A stretch of DNA of 64,000 nt from contig NZ_CP150218.1 of the NCBI RefSeq assembly GCF_037969875.1, positions 186,001 to 250,000 of the forward strand, given 5' to 3'. The DNA is from Paenibacillus sp. FSL R7-0337 (lineage in GTDB: Bacteria; Bacillota; Bacilli; Paenibacillales; Paenibacillaceae). Position numbers and translations under genes: made by a program. Shown here piece by piece: positions 32,888 to 40,759 of the stretch. Positions within the stretch are counted from its first letter, which is position 1; each line of letters begins with the position of its first letter. The notes beneath the pieces were generated by a model. It was given only the letters and a program-made list of their open reading frames with translations. It was not told the origin of the DNA and did not search any database.

Positions 32888-33787
32888 CTATAAGTGCGCC
32901 CGCCGCTTCTTCAGCAGCCTAGCCGGAGGAACCATATGCAGCTTGCCCAGCAGCTCGGAGGCCAGAATCCCCAACAGGACAAGAGCGGCACCAGTATAGC
33001 CCTGAAGCGAGAGTTGTTCGTGCACGAACAAGTAGCCGAAGAAGGCAGCGAATACCGGCTCAAGTGCGAAGATCAGACCGGTGCGGGTCGGTGTAGTGTA
33101 CTTCTGGGCAACCGGCTGCAGGATGAACCCGCAGGCACTGCAAAAGATCCCCAGAGCCAGAATAGCGATCCAGCCCGGAAGGGTGGACGGCAGCGAAGGC
33201 GTCTCGAAGATAGCGGATAGAATCAGAGCATAGCCCCCGGCGAAGCCGAGCTGCAGAATGCCGATATTCAGCGAGTCGCAGGTCTTAACCGCCCGGCCCG
33301 TCACTAGAATCTGCACCGCATAGAATACTGCGGACAGAATACAGAGGAGATCACCGGGCTGGACTTGCAGCGATCCGTTCAGCGTAAGCAGCCCGATGCC
33401 GCTGATGGCGAGCACGGTGCCGAAGATCTGCGGGGGCGCGACTTTTTTGCGGAAGACCAGAACCTCCAGCATCGGAACGAACACAACGGTCAGAGCGACC
33501 AGGAAACCGGCATTAGAGGTCGTAGTGGTCTTCAGTCCGAAGGTGATGCAGGTGAATACGCCAAGCAGCAGGAAGCCGAGCAAAACTCCGTATTTCAAGG
33601 TTCGGGCATCCATACTGCGCAGCCGTTTGCGGAAGAGCAGCCCCGCCAGGATGAACGCAAGCCCGAAGCGCAGTGCGATCAGATTGAATTCTCCCAGTGT
33701 ACCCAATCCCAGCTTCATGAACAGGTAGGAGGAGCCCCAGAATAGTGTTACTACAATGAGCATTAGCTCGGCCTTAAGCGGCTTCAT
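32888..33787 (-). CDS. EamA-family (DMT superfamily) transporter
   Basis: 299 residues, ten TM segments in two EamA repeats (~8-135 and ~145-285). MLIVVTLFWGSSYLFMKLGL at the start, ALRFGLAFILAGLLF, and EPVFAAFFGYLFVHEQLSLQGYTGAALVLLGI in the last repeat are family signatures. Drug/metabolite exporters of this type carry amino acids, nucleosides or other metabolites; substrate unknown. It is divergent from a LysR regulator, the common arrangement for a locally regulated exporter. Confidence 0.88.
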   Translation of the reverse strand: MKPLKAELMLIVVTLFWGSSYLFMKLGLGTLGEFNLIALRFGLAFILAGLLFRKRLRSMDARTLKYGVLLGFLLLGVFTCITFGLKTTTTSNAGFLVALTVVFVPMLEVLVFRKKVAPPQIFGTVLAISGIGLLTLNGSLQVQPGDLLCILSAVFYAVQILVTGRAVKTCDSLNIGILQLGFAGGYALILSAIFETPSLPSTLPGWIAILALGIFCSACGFILQPVAQKYTTPTRTGLIFALEPVFAAFFGYLFVHEQLSLQGYTGAALVLLGILASELLGKLHMVPPARLLKKRRAHL

Positions 33788-33907
33788 TCAGTCATCATCC
33801 TTCTTTATTTCAAGTGAATATAGTATAATACGCATGAATACATAAGGTAACTGAATGTTTATCATAGGATACATGAGAAATTATCATGTTAAGTGAGGGG
33901 GCTGGAC

Positions 33908-34789
33908 ATGAGTCTGATTAAGTACGAAGTGTTCCTGAAAGTGGTGGAGCTGGGCAGTCTAACGCGGGCCGCAGATGCGCTGGGCTTCACCCAATCCGGA
34001 ATCAGCCACACGCTGAGCAGCCTGGAGCACGAGTTCGGCTTTCCGCTGCTGGTGCGCAGCCGGTCGGGGGTAAAGCTGACGGTGAACGGGGAGCAGGTGA
34101 TGCAGCCGATCCGGGAGATTCTGAACTGGAATGAGCAGCTTAAGCAGCAGGTAGCGGATATTCATGGTCTGGAGACGGGGACGATTACCATAGGAACCTT
34201 CACGAGTGTCTCTGTCCATTGGCTGCCGGACATCATTAAGGAGTTCCGCCGGGAATTTCCTTACATAGAGTTCAAGCTGATGGAGGGCGGGTATCTGGAG
34301 ATTGAGCAGTGGATCGAGGCTGGGGTGGTCGATTGCGGATTCCTATCATTGCCGACAAGGGAGCGGTTCGAAGTCATTCCGCTAAAGCAGGACCGGATGC
34401 TGGCGATTCTCCCGCTCAGCCATCCGCTGAGCAAGTCCCCTTATATGCCGCTGGCTCAGATCGCCTACGAGGACTTCATCATTCCGAAGCCCGGTTCGGA
34501 CTATGACGTACAGCGGGTGCTGGAGAAGGCGGGCATCAAGCCGAACATCAAGTTCTCAGCCGGTGACGATTACGCCATTATTGCCATGGTGGAAAAAGGT
34601 CTGGGCATCAGCATCCTCCCGGAGCTGGTCACCAGGTTCCAGTATGAGCGTGTTGCCATGCTTGAGTTGGAGGAGCGGAGCTTTCGTTCCCTGGGCATCG
34701 CGGTCAACTCGATGAAATATGCTTCACCTGCCACGCGGCGGTTCTTACAGCATGTGCAGCACTGGTCGTCCGGCCAAGGCGTAATTTGA
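33908..34789 (+). CDS. LysR-family transcriptional regulator
   Basis: 293 residues from ATG 33908, six bases after GAGGGG; the frame extends to a GTG at 33893 that is itself part of the ribosome site. IKYEVFLKVVELGSLTRAAD, FTQSGISHTLSSLEHEFGFPLLVRS is the LysR helix-turn-helix. The effector domain (~90-290) includes GTITIGTFTSVSVHWLPDII and MVEKGLGISILPELV. It is divergent from the EamA transporter, its likely target. Confidence 0.9.
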   Translation: MSLIKYEVFLKVVELGSLTRAADALGFTQSGISHTLSSLEHEFGFPLLVRSRSGVKLTVNGEQVMQPIREILNWNEQLKQQVADIHGLETGTITIGTFTSVSVHWLPDIIKEFRREFPYIEFKLMEGGYLEIEQWIEAGVVDCGFLSLPTRERFEVIPLKQDRMLAILPLSHPLSKSPYMPLAQIAYEDFIIPKPGSDYDVQRVLEKAGIKPNIKFSAGDDYAIIAMVEKGLGISILPELVTRFQYERVAMLELEERSFRSLGIAVNSMKYASPATRRFLQHVQHWSSGQGVI

Positions 34790-34802
34790 ATGTTAAAAAA
34801 GC

Positions 34803-34844
34803 GCAAAAAGGCATGTTTTCAAAATTGAAAACATGCCTTTTTGC
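34803..34844. terminator. bidirectional terminator between LysR and regulator genes
   Basis: A perfect 18-bp stem (34803-34820 with 34827-34844, loop AAAATT) contains AAAAAGGC at one end and GCCTTTTT at the other, giving T runs on both strands. It serves the convergent LysR and 34851-36164 genes. Confidence 0.9.
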
Positions 34845-34850
34845 CAATGG

Positions 34851-36164
34851 TCATCCGCTTAATTTGCGCCCTTCATTGTCGAGAAACAACAGCTCGTAGT
34901 ATTTTTTGGGCCGCCCCTTACTGTTGTCCCTTTTTTCAAATACCGTTTGTACTTGTTTACTTTCCTCAATTTTGTTAAGAATTCGGTTGGCACCTTTGAC
35001 GGTCATGGACAGGCACTGTGCAACATCCTCAGAGGATAGCTTATTGGTTCGCATGATTGCTGCATAGGATATGATTTTCTGTAAATTGATGTTGTTGATT
35101 CCGATCCTTTTGGCTAAGGCGATGATTTCCGGGTCCCCCTGTTCAGAGAACTGGATGACATTCATGCTCCGCATGGGGCCGGCAACCTTCTGATTCTCGT
35201 CTATGAAAAAGCTGGAACTGCCCGTATAGGCTTCGGCCTGTCTGTGAGCCTTGGTGGCGTTAACGTTCGCTTGAAAATATTCATGCCCCGAGCCCCACCC
35301 GATCTTCACCTTGCCCTGTATACGCTCCTCCAGATACTCCAGCAGGCTACAGTTATGCGCGTTAGAGGTGATTCTCATGAAATTGCCGTAGGTGGTGTAC
35401 AGTCTGACATAGCCTTCTGAGATTTGGGCCGTGTCTGCCAGATTTACGCTGCGCAAAAAATTGCCGACCAGGACTTTCAGCTCATGAAGCTCCTCTTCGG
35501 AGGAGTGCTGCTCATTTTGGACCGATAAACATGCGACCACTGCCCTCTGGTTCTTAAGCTTGAGGATGGTAATTTCGTTAATAATCTCGCTGATGGTCTC
35601 TTTAACGTTCTCCAAAGTGGGCCGGATTAAGATATATTTGACGCCGTGCTTTTGGAGTTCTGGAACAAAGTGACCGAAGGCAGTAATGGACAGGTCTATT
35701 TTCTTAGCTTCCCACAGCGTGATATGGTTCTCCAGCATGATCTCCACACGCTCCAGCAAATTTCCGCTGCTAACGGGCTTTCCTTCATGAGTCAGATATT
35801 GCTGGAATTCGCTGAAAGAATCGATGACATACGCATAATCCACATAGACTCGGGAGATATCAAGCTCAGGTTCTGTAACCAGCAGCCGGAAAAGCTCTCT
35901 GTACAGCAGATTCTCATCATCATGCAAAATGTGAACAGGTACCTTATCGTCAAGGCATTCCTTGTCTATGGCCTCGTAAAGCATCCTCCCGCTGATCACA
36001 AATCCATCCACCGAATCCAGGTTTTTGAGATAAATGTCCGTTGTTTCGCGGAAGTTGCTGATGGTAAGGAAGCGGAACTGGCACAGGGGCCGCATTTCTT
36101 CTTCAATGGCGCGGAAGTAATCCATATGGGACTCTGGCGTGATAATACCCAGCTTGATTTTCAT
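34851..36164 (-). CDS. putative transcriptional regulator with PrpR-N-like sensor and C-terminal wHTH
   Basis: 437 residues. The N-terminal ~200 (LGIITPESHMDYFRAIEEEM, VDGFVISGRMLYEA, DLSITAFGHFVPELQKHGVK) look like a PrpR-N/periplasmic-binding-like alpha/beta sensor without signal peptide. The middle (~205-350) ends with KVKIGWGSGHEYFQANVNATKAHRQAEAYTGSSS, which resembles the second half of a degenerate GGDEF/cyclase-like domain. The last ~90 residues (LSSEDVAQCLSMTVKGANRI and KGRPKKYYELL) form a winged helix-turn-helix. I know no named member. It is divergent from the amidohydrolase operon and a direct repeat brackets the shared promoter, so it very probably controls that operon. ATG 36164 has AAAGGAA upstream. 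Confidence 0.7.
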   Translation of the reverse strand: MKIKLGIITPESHMDYFRAIEEEMRPLCQFRFLTISNFRETTDIYLKNLDSVDGFVISGRMLYEAIDKECLDDKVPVHILHDDENLLYRELFRLLVTEPELDISRVYVDYAYVIDSFSEFQQYLTHEGKPVSSGNLLERVEIMLENHITLWEAKKIDLSITAFGHFVPELQKHGVKYILIRPTLENVKETISEIINEITILKLKNQRAVVACLSVQNEQHSSEEELHELKVLVGNFLRSVNLADTAQISEGYVRLYTTYGNFMRITSNAHNCSLLEYLEERIQGKVKIGWGSGHEYFQANVNATKAHRQAEAYTGSSSFFIDENQKVAGPMRSMNVIQFSEQGDPEIIALAKRIGINNINLQKIISYAAIMRTNKLSSEDVAQCLSMTVKGANRILNKIEESKQVQTVFEKRDNSKGRPKKYYELLFLDNEGRKLSG

Positions 36165-36251
36165 AATTGATTCCTTTCATGAACAGTTCAATCAAAAGAG
36201 TTATATCACAATAAATGTGATATTACAATGTTCCGGCGGCCTACTGAAATA

Positions 36252-36363
36252 ATGTTCTTAAAATGTCTAAAAGTATCTTGACAGTGGATGAATTTATAAG
36301 TACGATAAACATGTTCTCAAAAAGTCTTAAAATACAAAGGAGGAATGCCTACACTGTTCTTAA
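36252..36363 (+). promoter_or_regulatory. sigma-A promoter bracketed by a direct repeat (catabolic operon)
   Basis: TTGACA (36278-36283), 17 bp, TACGAT (36301-36306). ATGTTCTTAAAATGTCTAAAA at 36252-36272 is repeated as ATGTTCTCAAAAAGTCTTAAAA (one base longer) at 36311-36332, and TGTTCTTAA recurs at 36355. The copies sit just upstream of the -35 and at the probable start point, positions fit for repression or switching by the divergent regulator. Confidence 0.7.
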
Positions 36364-36397
36364 GTTCATTTAATTTATGCTTTGGGAGATGTTCATT

Positions 36398-37615
36398 GTG
36401 AGTGTAGAAGCTGAAGACTTAATGAGTATGGCTCATCAGCTGCAGGACAAAATGGTCATGTACAGGCATCATCTTCATGCGATTCCTGAGCTTGATCTAA
36501 GTTTGCCTAAGACAACTGCATACGTAAAAGAGGCATTGGAGTCGATGGGTCTTAAGCCCACTCCCATAGGAGAATCAGGGTTAACAGTTACCATTGGCGG
36601 ACAGCATGAAGGGAAGGTGGTTCTGATCCGTGCGGATATGGACGCTTTGCCCATTCCAGAGGAAACGGAGCTCTCTTACGCGTCGTTGAATGGAAATATG
36701 CATGCCTGTGGGCATGACATGCACACTTCCATGCTGCTGGGGGCGGCGGAGATTCTGAAGGCGAGCGAAGAGCAGCTTCGCGGGACAGTTAAGCTTATGT
36801 TCCAGCCGGGTGAAGAGACGCTGCACGGAGCACAGATGATGCTGGAGAATGGGATTCTGGACAATCCCAAGGTGGATGCAGCCATGATGCTCCATGTGTT
36901 GACCGGAATGCCGCTTCCTATCGGACAATTTGTTGTGCCTGAGGAAGGGGGAGCGATCTCTGCTTCTTCGGATTGGTTCGAAATCATCATCCGCGGAAGG
37001 GGCTCACATGGAGCGATGCCCGAGGCCGCAGTGGACCCCTTAAATGTGGCTGCTCATCTTCATCTGGCGCTGCAGGGTATCCTCAGCCGGGAAATATCGC
37101 CGATTGAACATGCAGTGCTTACCATCGGCGTGATGGAAGGCGGCACTACGAACAACGTGATTCCCGATACGGCCAGATTGAAAGGCAGTGTGCGCACATT
37201 TAACACCGCATTGCGGGATAAAATGGAGACCCGTATCCGTGAAATTACCGCAGGGATCGGAGAAACTTTTCAGGCAAAGATGGAAGTGATTTATACACGT
37301 GGTTGTCCTGAAGTGAGAACGGATGGCGGGCTTAATGAGCAAATGAGGGCTTCGATTGCAAATACCTTCGGCGATGGCTCCTATATTGGTATAACTGAGC
37401 TGATACCCGGCGGTAAATTAATGGGCTCGGAAGATTTCGCCTTTGTCTCACAGGCAGTGCCAAGTACCACGGTGTTTCTTAACGCAGGCAATATGCAAGA
37501 TGGTTATAGTTATCCTGTACACCATCCAAAGACGATGTTCTCGGATGAGGTGCTTCATAGAGGGGCTGCGGCTTACGCAGCTTTTGCCAGAGACTGGCTT
37601 GAAAGTAACAGATAA
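36398..37615 (+). CDS. M20-family amidohydrolase (N-acyl-amino-acid/hippurate hydrolase type)
   Basis: 405 residues from GTG 36398 (GGGAGA eight bases before); an in-frame ATG at 36377 lacks a ribosome site. Metal and catalytic residues are visible in MHACGHDMHTSMLLGAAEIL, FQPGEETLHGAQMM, DAAMMLHV and MGSEDFAF. The lid/dimerisation domain (~185-300) contains GRGSHGAMPEAAVDPLNVAA. M20D enzymes remove acyl groups from N-acyl amino acids, hippurate, IAA conjugates or N-acetyl-diaminopimelate. First structural gene of a four-gene unit with two crotonase-fold hydrolases and a serine dehydratase, so an N-acylated amino acid or similar amide is the probable substrate. Confidence 0.85.
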   Translation: MSVEAEDLMSMAHQLQDKMVMYRHHLHAIPELDLSLPKTTAYVKEALESMGLKPTPIGESGLTVTIGGQHEGKVVLIRADMDALPIPEETELSYASLNGNMHACGHDMHTSMLLGAAEILKASEEQLRGTVKLMFQPGEETLHGAQMMLENGILDNPKVDAAMMLHVLTGMPLPIGQFVVPEEGGAISASSDWFEIIIRGRGSHGAMPEAAVDPLNVAAHLHLALQGILSREISPIEHAVLTIGVMEGGTTNNVIPDTARLKGSVRTFNTALRDKMETRIREITAGIGETFQAKMEVIYTRGCPEVRTDGGLNEQMRASIANTFGDGSYIGITELIPGGKLMGSEDFAFVSQAVPSTTVFLNAGNMQDGYSYPVHHPKTMFSDEVLHRGAAAYAAFARDWLESNR

Positions 37616-37644
37616 GCTCTAAACCAAACTTAGGAGGAATTACA

Positions 37645-38484
37645 ATGACAGAGAGACGTATGATTGGACCCACCAAATTCGAAGAGTACTCGGAGAAATA
37701 CAAGGAATTCCTGTTAATGACCCGCCGTGACGGAATCATTGAAGTGCGTCTGCACACCGATGGAGGCTCGTACACGCACAATTGGGAAGCTCATACCGCC
37801 TGGTCTCATGCCTGGTCAGATATTGGCCGTGACCCTGAGAACGAAGTCATGATTATTACGGGAACTGGGGATAAATGGTTGATCGGCGACCCAGAGGTCT
37901 GGAATACGAAATTCATGGACTGGCCGAAGCAAAAGAAGCTCGAACAGTATCATGAATCACTGAGACTGCTTGAAAATCTGATCTTCTGCATCGACATTCC
38001 GACGATCGGGGCGGTCAACGGGCCGGGAACGCACTGTGAACTCGCAACACTCTGTGATATTACCATTTGTACGGAAGACGCTGACTTTTTCGATCCGCAT
38101 TATCTGGGAGGCACGCCTCCAGGAGATGGAATGCTGCTGACACTGCAGAACATGATCGGTTTCAAAAAAGCTGCCTACTACGCCTACACCGGCAAGAATA
38201 TCAATGGTCAGACCGCCTTGGACCTGGGTATCGTCAGTGAAGTTCTGCCCCGTGAAAAGCTTCTTCCGCGCGCATGGGAGCTTGCGGAGATGATCATGCA
38301 GGCACCGCGTTCAACGAGACATCTGTCTCACTCCATCATCTCCCGTCCATGGAAGCAGGCCCTGGTCGCCGATCAAGGATTCCAGCTGGCCCACCAGATG
38401 TACGACATGGCCATAGATGAAGAAGGAGCGCTGGAGCGGCTGAAGAAAATGCAAGGACGCCTGATGGGCAACGATGTTCAATAG
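37645..38484 (+). CDS. crotonase-fold hydrolase, copy 1 (beta-diketone hydrolase-like)
   Basis: 279 residues, enoyl-CoA hydratase/isomerase superfamily. The second half reads IPTIGAVNGPGTHCELATLC, DITICTEDADFFDPHYLGGT and PPGDG. The spacing of His in DPHYLGG to Asp in PPGDG (nine residues) equals that of catalytic His145/Asp154 in 6-oxocamphor hydrolase, and the preceding His (GTH) lies about where its third catalytic His is. This suggests C-C hydrolysis of a beta-diketone (retro-Claisen) rather than CoA-thioester hydration; the usual GGG oxyanion turn of hydratases is absent. It is followed by a close paralogue overlapping it by 11 bp. AGGAGG precedes ATG 37645. Confidence 0.75.
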   Translation: MTERRMIGPTKFEEYSEKYKEFLLMTRRDGIIEVRLHTDGGSYTHNWEAHTAWSHAWSDIGRDPENEVMIITGTGDKWLIGDPEVWNTKFMDWPKQKKLEQYHESLRLLENLIFCIDIPTIGAVNGPGTHCELATLCDITICTEDADFFDPHYLGGTPPGDGMLLTLQNMIGFKKAAYYAYTGKNINGQTALDLGIVSEVLPREKLLPRAWELAEMIMQAPRSTRHLSHSIISRPWKQALVADQGFQLAHQMYDMAIDEEGALERLKKMQGRLMGNDVQ

Positions 38485-39310
38485 AGAGATGACTGGACCT
38501 ACTAGACTCGAAGAATACTCTGAGAAGTACAAGGACTTATTCCTCATGACCCGCCGTGACGGTATTCTCGAAGTGCGGTTGCACACTCACGGGGGACCTT
38601 TACAATTCGACTGGCCGGTCCAAGCCGCATATGGTCAGATATGGTCAGATATTGGCCGTGATCCTGAGAATGAAGTCATGATTCTCACAGGGACAGGAGA
38701 GTTGTGGCAGACCGGCAATCCTGAAGTCTGGACCACCAAATTCATGGATTGGCCGAATCGCCGGAAGCTAGAGATGTATCATGAATCACTTAGAATGATT
38801 GAAAATATGGTTCATTGCCTGGACATCCCCACGATTGGGGCGATCAATGGCACAGGCGCACACTGGCAATTGGGAACGCTTTGTGATATTACCCTTTGTA
38901 CGGAAGCCACAGCGTTCTTCGATGCCCATTATCTGGGCGGTGTACCGCCCGGAGATGGAATCGTTCTGGCACTTCAAAGGATTGTGGGAACCAAGAAAGC
39001 GGCATACTATGCATACACGGGCTTGAACATTAATGCTCAAGAGGCATTAGATCTCGGTATGGTTAGCGAGGTGCTGCCTCATGATCAACTTCTTCCACGG
39101 GCATGGCAGCTGGCAGAAATGATCATGCAGGCACCCCGCTCTACGAGACATCTTACTCATTCGATTGTGTCACACCCGTGGAAACAAGCTTTTGCAGAGG
39201 ATCAGGGTCTTCAGCTTACCCACCAATTGGTTGACATGGCTATGGATGAAGAGGGGATTCATGAGCGGTTGATGAAGCTTAAGGAACGTTTTCAGAGTAA
39301 TGACAACTGA
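38474..39310 (+). CDS. crotonase-fold hydrolase, copy 2
   Basis: 278 residues, a tandem duplicate of the preceding gene: well over half of the residues are the same, with identical blocks such as YHESLR, DIGRDPENEVMI, HYLGG.PPGDG and LAEMIMQAPRSTRHL. The His/Asp pair (DAHYLGG...PPGDG) is kept. Differences cluster in the substrate region: THCEL becomes AHWQL and the loop after LHT.GG differs, so the two copies may act on different substrates, act in sequence or form a heteromer. It starts at ATG 38474 inside the end of copy 1, suggesting translational coupling; ATG 38489 is a possible shorter start. Confidence 0.75.
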   Translation: MFNREMTGPTRLEEYSEKYKDLFLMTRRDGILEVRLHTHGGPLQFDWPVQAAYGQIWSDIGRDPENEVMILTGTGELWQTGNPEVWTTKFMDWPNRRKLEMYHESLRMIENMVHCLDIPTIGAINGTGAHWQLGTLCDITLCTEATAFFDAHYLGGVPPGDGIVLALQRIVGTKKAAYYAYTGLNINAQEALDLGMVSEVLPHDQLLPRAWQLAEMIMQAPRSTRHLTHSIVSHPWKQAFAEDQGLQLTHQLVDMAMDEEGIHERLMKLKERFQSNDN

Positions 39311-39327
39311 GAAGGGATAAGGGTGCT

Positions 39328-40536
39328 ATGAGATCGTTGACTGAGCTATATAAGATTGGCAGCGGACCGTCAAGCTCCCATACCATGGGGCCGGAGAAAG
39401 CGGCCAGAATCTTCAAATCGGAAAATGAAGACGCAGATCAGTTCAAAGCGTTGATCTATGGTTCCCTTGCCAAAACAGGCAAAGGCCATATGACGGACAA
39501 GGCTATTCTTCGGGCATTGTCACCCGCTTCAGCGGAGGTTGAATTTGTTCCACAGCCTGACTTTGTTCTGCACCATCCCAATACGATGGACTTGTTCGCT
39601 TACAAAGACGGTCAGCAAACCAATTCCATGCGTGTTGTCAGCATCGGCGGCGGGGATATCGTGATTGAGGGACGGGAGGAGACGCTTGGATCTGAAGTCT
39701 ACCCGGAGAACGGCTTTGCCGAGATCAGTACCTTTTGTAAAGCGAAGCATATCCGCCTAAGCGATTATGTTGAGCAGCGTGAAGGCCCGCAGATCTGGGA
39801 GTTCCTCCAAGGCATCTGGGAAGCGATGAAGCGGTCGATCGACGAGGGGTTATCTGTCACAGGGATTCTGGAAGGCGGGCTTAATGTTGAGCGCAAGGCG
39901 CAATATTTATATCATCAGGGGCATGTGGATGAGAGCCCGGAGACGCGGGAGAACCGGATCGTCAGCGCGTACGCTTTTGCCGTCAACGAACAGAATGCGG
40001 CCGCTGGTACAGTCGTAACGGCTCCAACCTGCGGGGCCTGCGGTGTTGTACCCGCCTCGCTCCGTTATATGCAGGAGAAGATGGAGGTCCCGGACGAACA
40101 GATCCTCCGGGCACTGGCTGTCGGCGGGCTTATTGGTAATCTGGTGAAGCAGAACGCCTCCATCAGCGGCGCTCAGTGCGGCTGCCAGGCGGAGGTGGGT
40201 ACGGCTTGCTCTATGGCAGCGGCTGCACTGGCTGAACTGTCCGGTATGGAAATCGACCAGATTGAGTATGCGGCGGAGGTAGCCATGGAGCACCACCTGG
40301 GGTTAACGTGTGATCCGATTAACGGACTGGTGCAGATCCCTTGCATTGAGCGGAACGCTGTCGGCGCAATGCGGGCGATCAATGCGCTTAGCCTGGCTAA
40401 GTTCTTGTCGGGTACCCGTAAAATATCCTTTGATCTGGTTGTTCAGACGATGTATGAGACAGGCCTCGATATGAACAGCAGGTACCGTGAAACTTCTGAA
40501 GGCGGGCTTGCTAAGTTCTACAACATGGGCAGTTAA
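39328..40536 (+). CDS. L-serine dehydratase, iron-sulfur, single-chain type
   Basis: 402 residues. The beta domain opens with LYKIGSGPSSSHTMGPEKAA; the alpha domain has the Fe-S cysteines in TAPTCGACGVVPA, SGAQCGCQAEVGTACSMAAA and LGLTCDPINGLVQIPCIERN. The reaction is L-serine to pyruvate and ammonia with a [4Fe-4S] cluster. It is shorter than the ~455-residue single-chain enzymes of enterobacteria and differs from the split SdaAA/SdaAB usual in Bacillus. Being the last gene of the amidohydrolase operon, it may act on serine, or a related beta-hydroxy amino acid, released upstream. AGGG-rich site before ATG 39328. Confidence 0.85.
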   Translation: MRSLTELYKIGSGPSSSHTMGPEKAARIFKSENEDADQFKALIYGSLAKTGKGHMTDKAILRALSPASAEVEFVPQPDFVLHHPNTMDLFAYKDGQQTNSMRVVSIGGGDIVIEGREETLGSEVYPENGFAEISTFCKAKHIRLSDYVEQREGPQIWEFLQGIWEAMKRSIDEGLSVTGILEGGLNVERKAQYLYHQGHVDESPETRENRIVSAYAFAVNEQNAAAGTVVTAPTCGACGVVPASLRYMQEKMEVPDEQILRALAVGGLIGNLVKQNASISGAQCGCQAEVGTACSMAAAALAELSGMEIDQIEYAAEVAMEHHLGLTCDPINGLVQIPCIERNAVGAMRAINALSLAKFLSGTRKISFDLVVQTMYETGLDMNSRYRETSEGGLAKFYNMGS

Positions 40537-40594
40537 ATGAAAATGATACCGCAGTAGATGAAGGATTAATTCCAAGCTTGTGAATAAGACAAGG

Positions 40595-40634
40595 AACGTC
40601 CCTTGCTGCCGGTTGGCAGAGGGGACATTTTTTT
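40595..40634 (+). terminator. terminator after the serine dehydratase gene
   Basis: AACGTCCCTTGCTGCC / GGCAGAGGGGACATT with a T run. The core CTGCCGGTTGGCAG is the same as in the terminator at 32475-32513. Confidence 0.8.
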
Positions 40635-40759
40635 CGTTTGGCGGGAGATCTGTAGGGCGGACCTCACTGTAAGGCAAGAAGGGATTTGACTAAAGTGCAG
40701 CATGAATGAGAAAATGTATGCGTGTACATCGAGTAGTCTATTCAGTGAGGAGGCACCAA

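Noticed and set aside
37645..39310. Ordinary enoyl-CoA hydratases for beta-oxidation
   Set aside because: The hydratase GGG oxyanion region is missing, the His/Asp pair matches C-C hydrolases, and no acyl-CoA dehydrogenase or thiolase is near.
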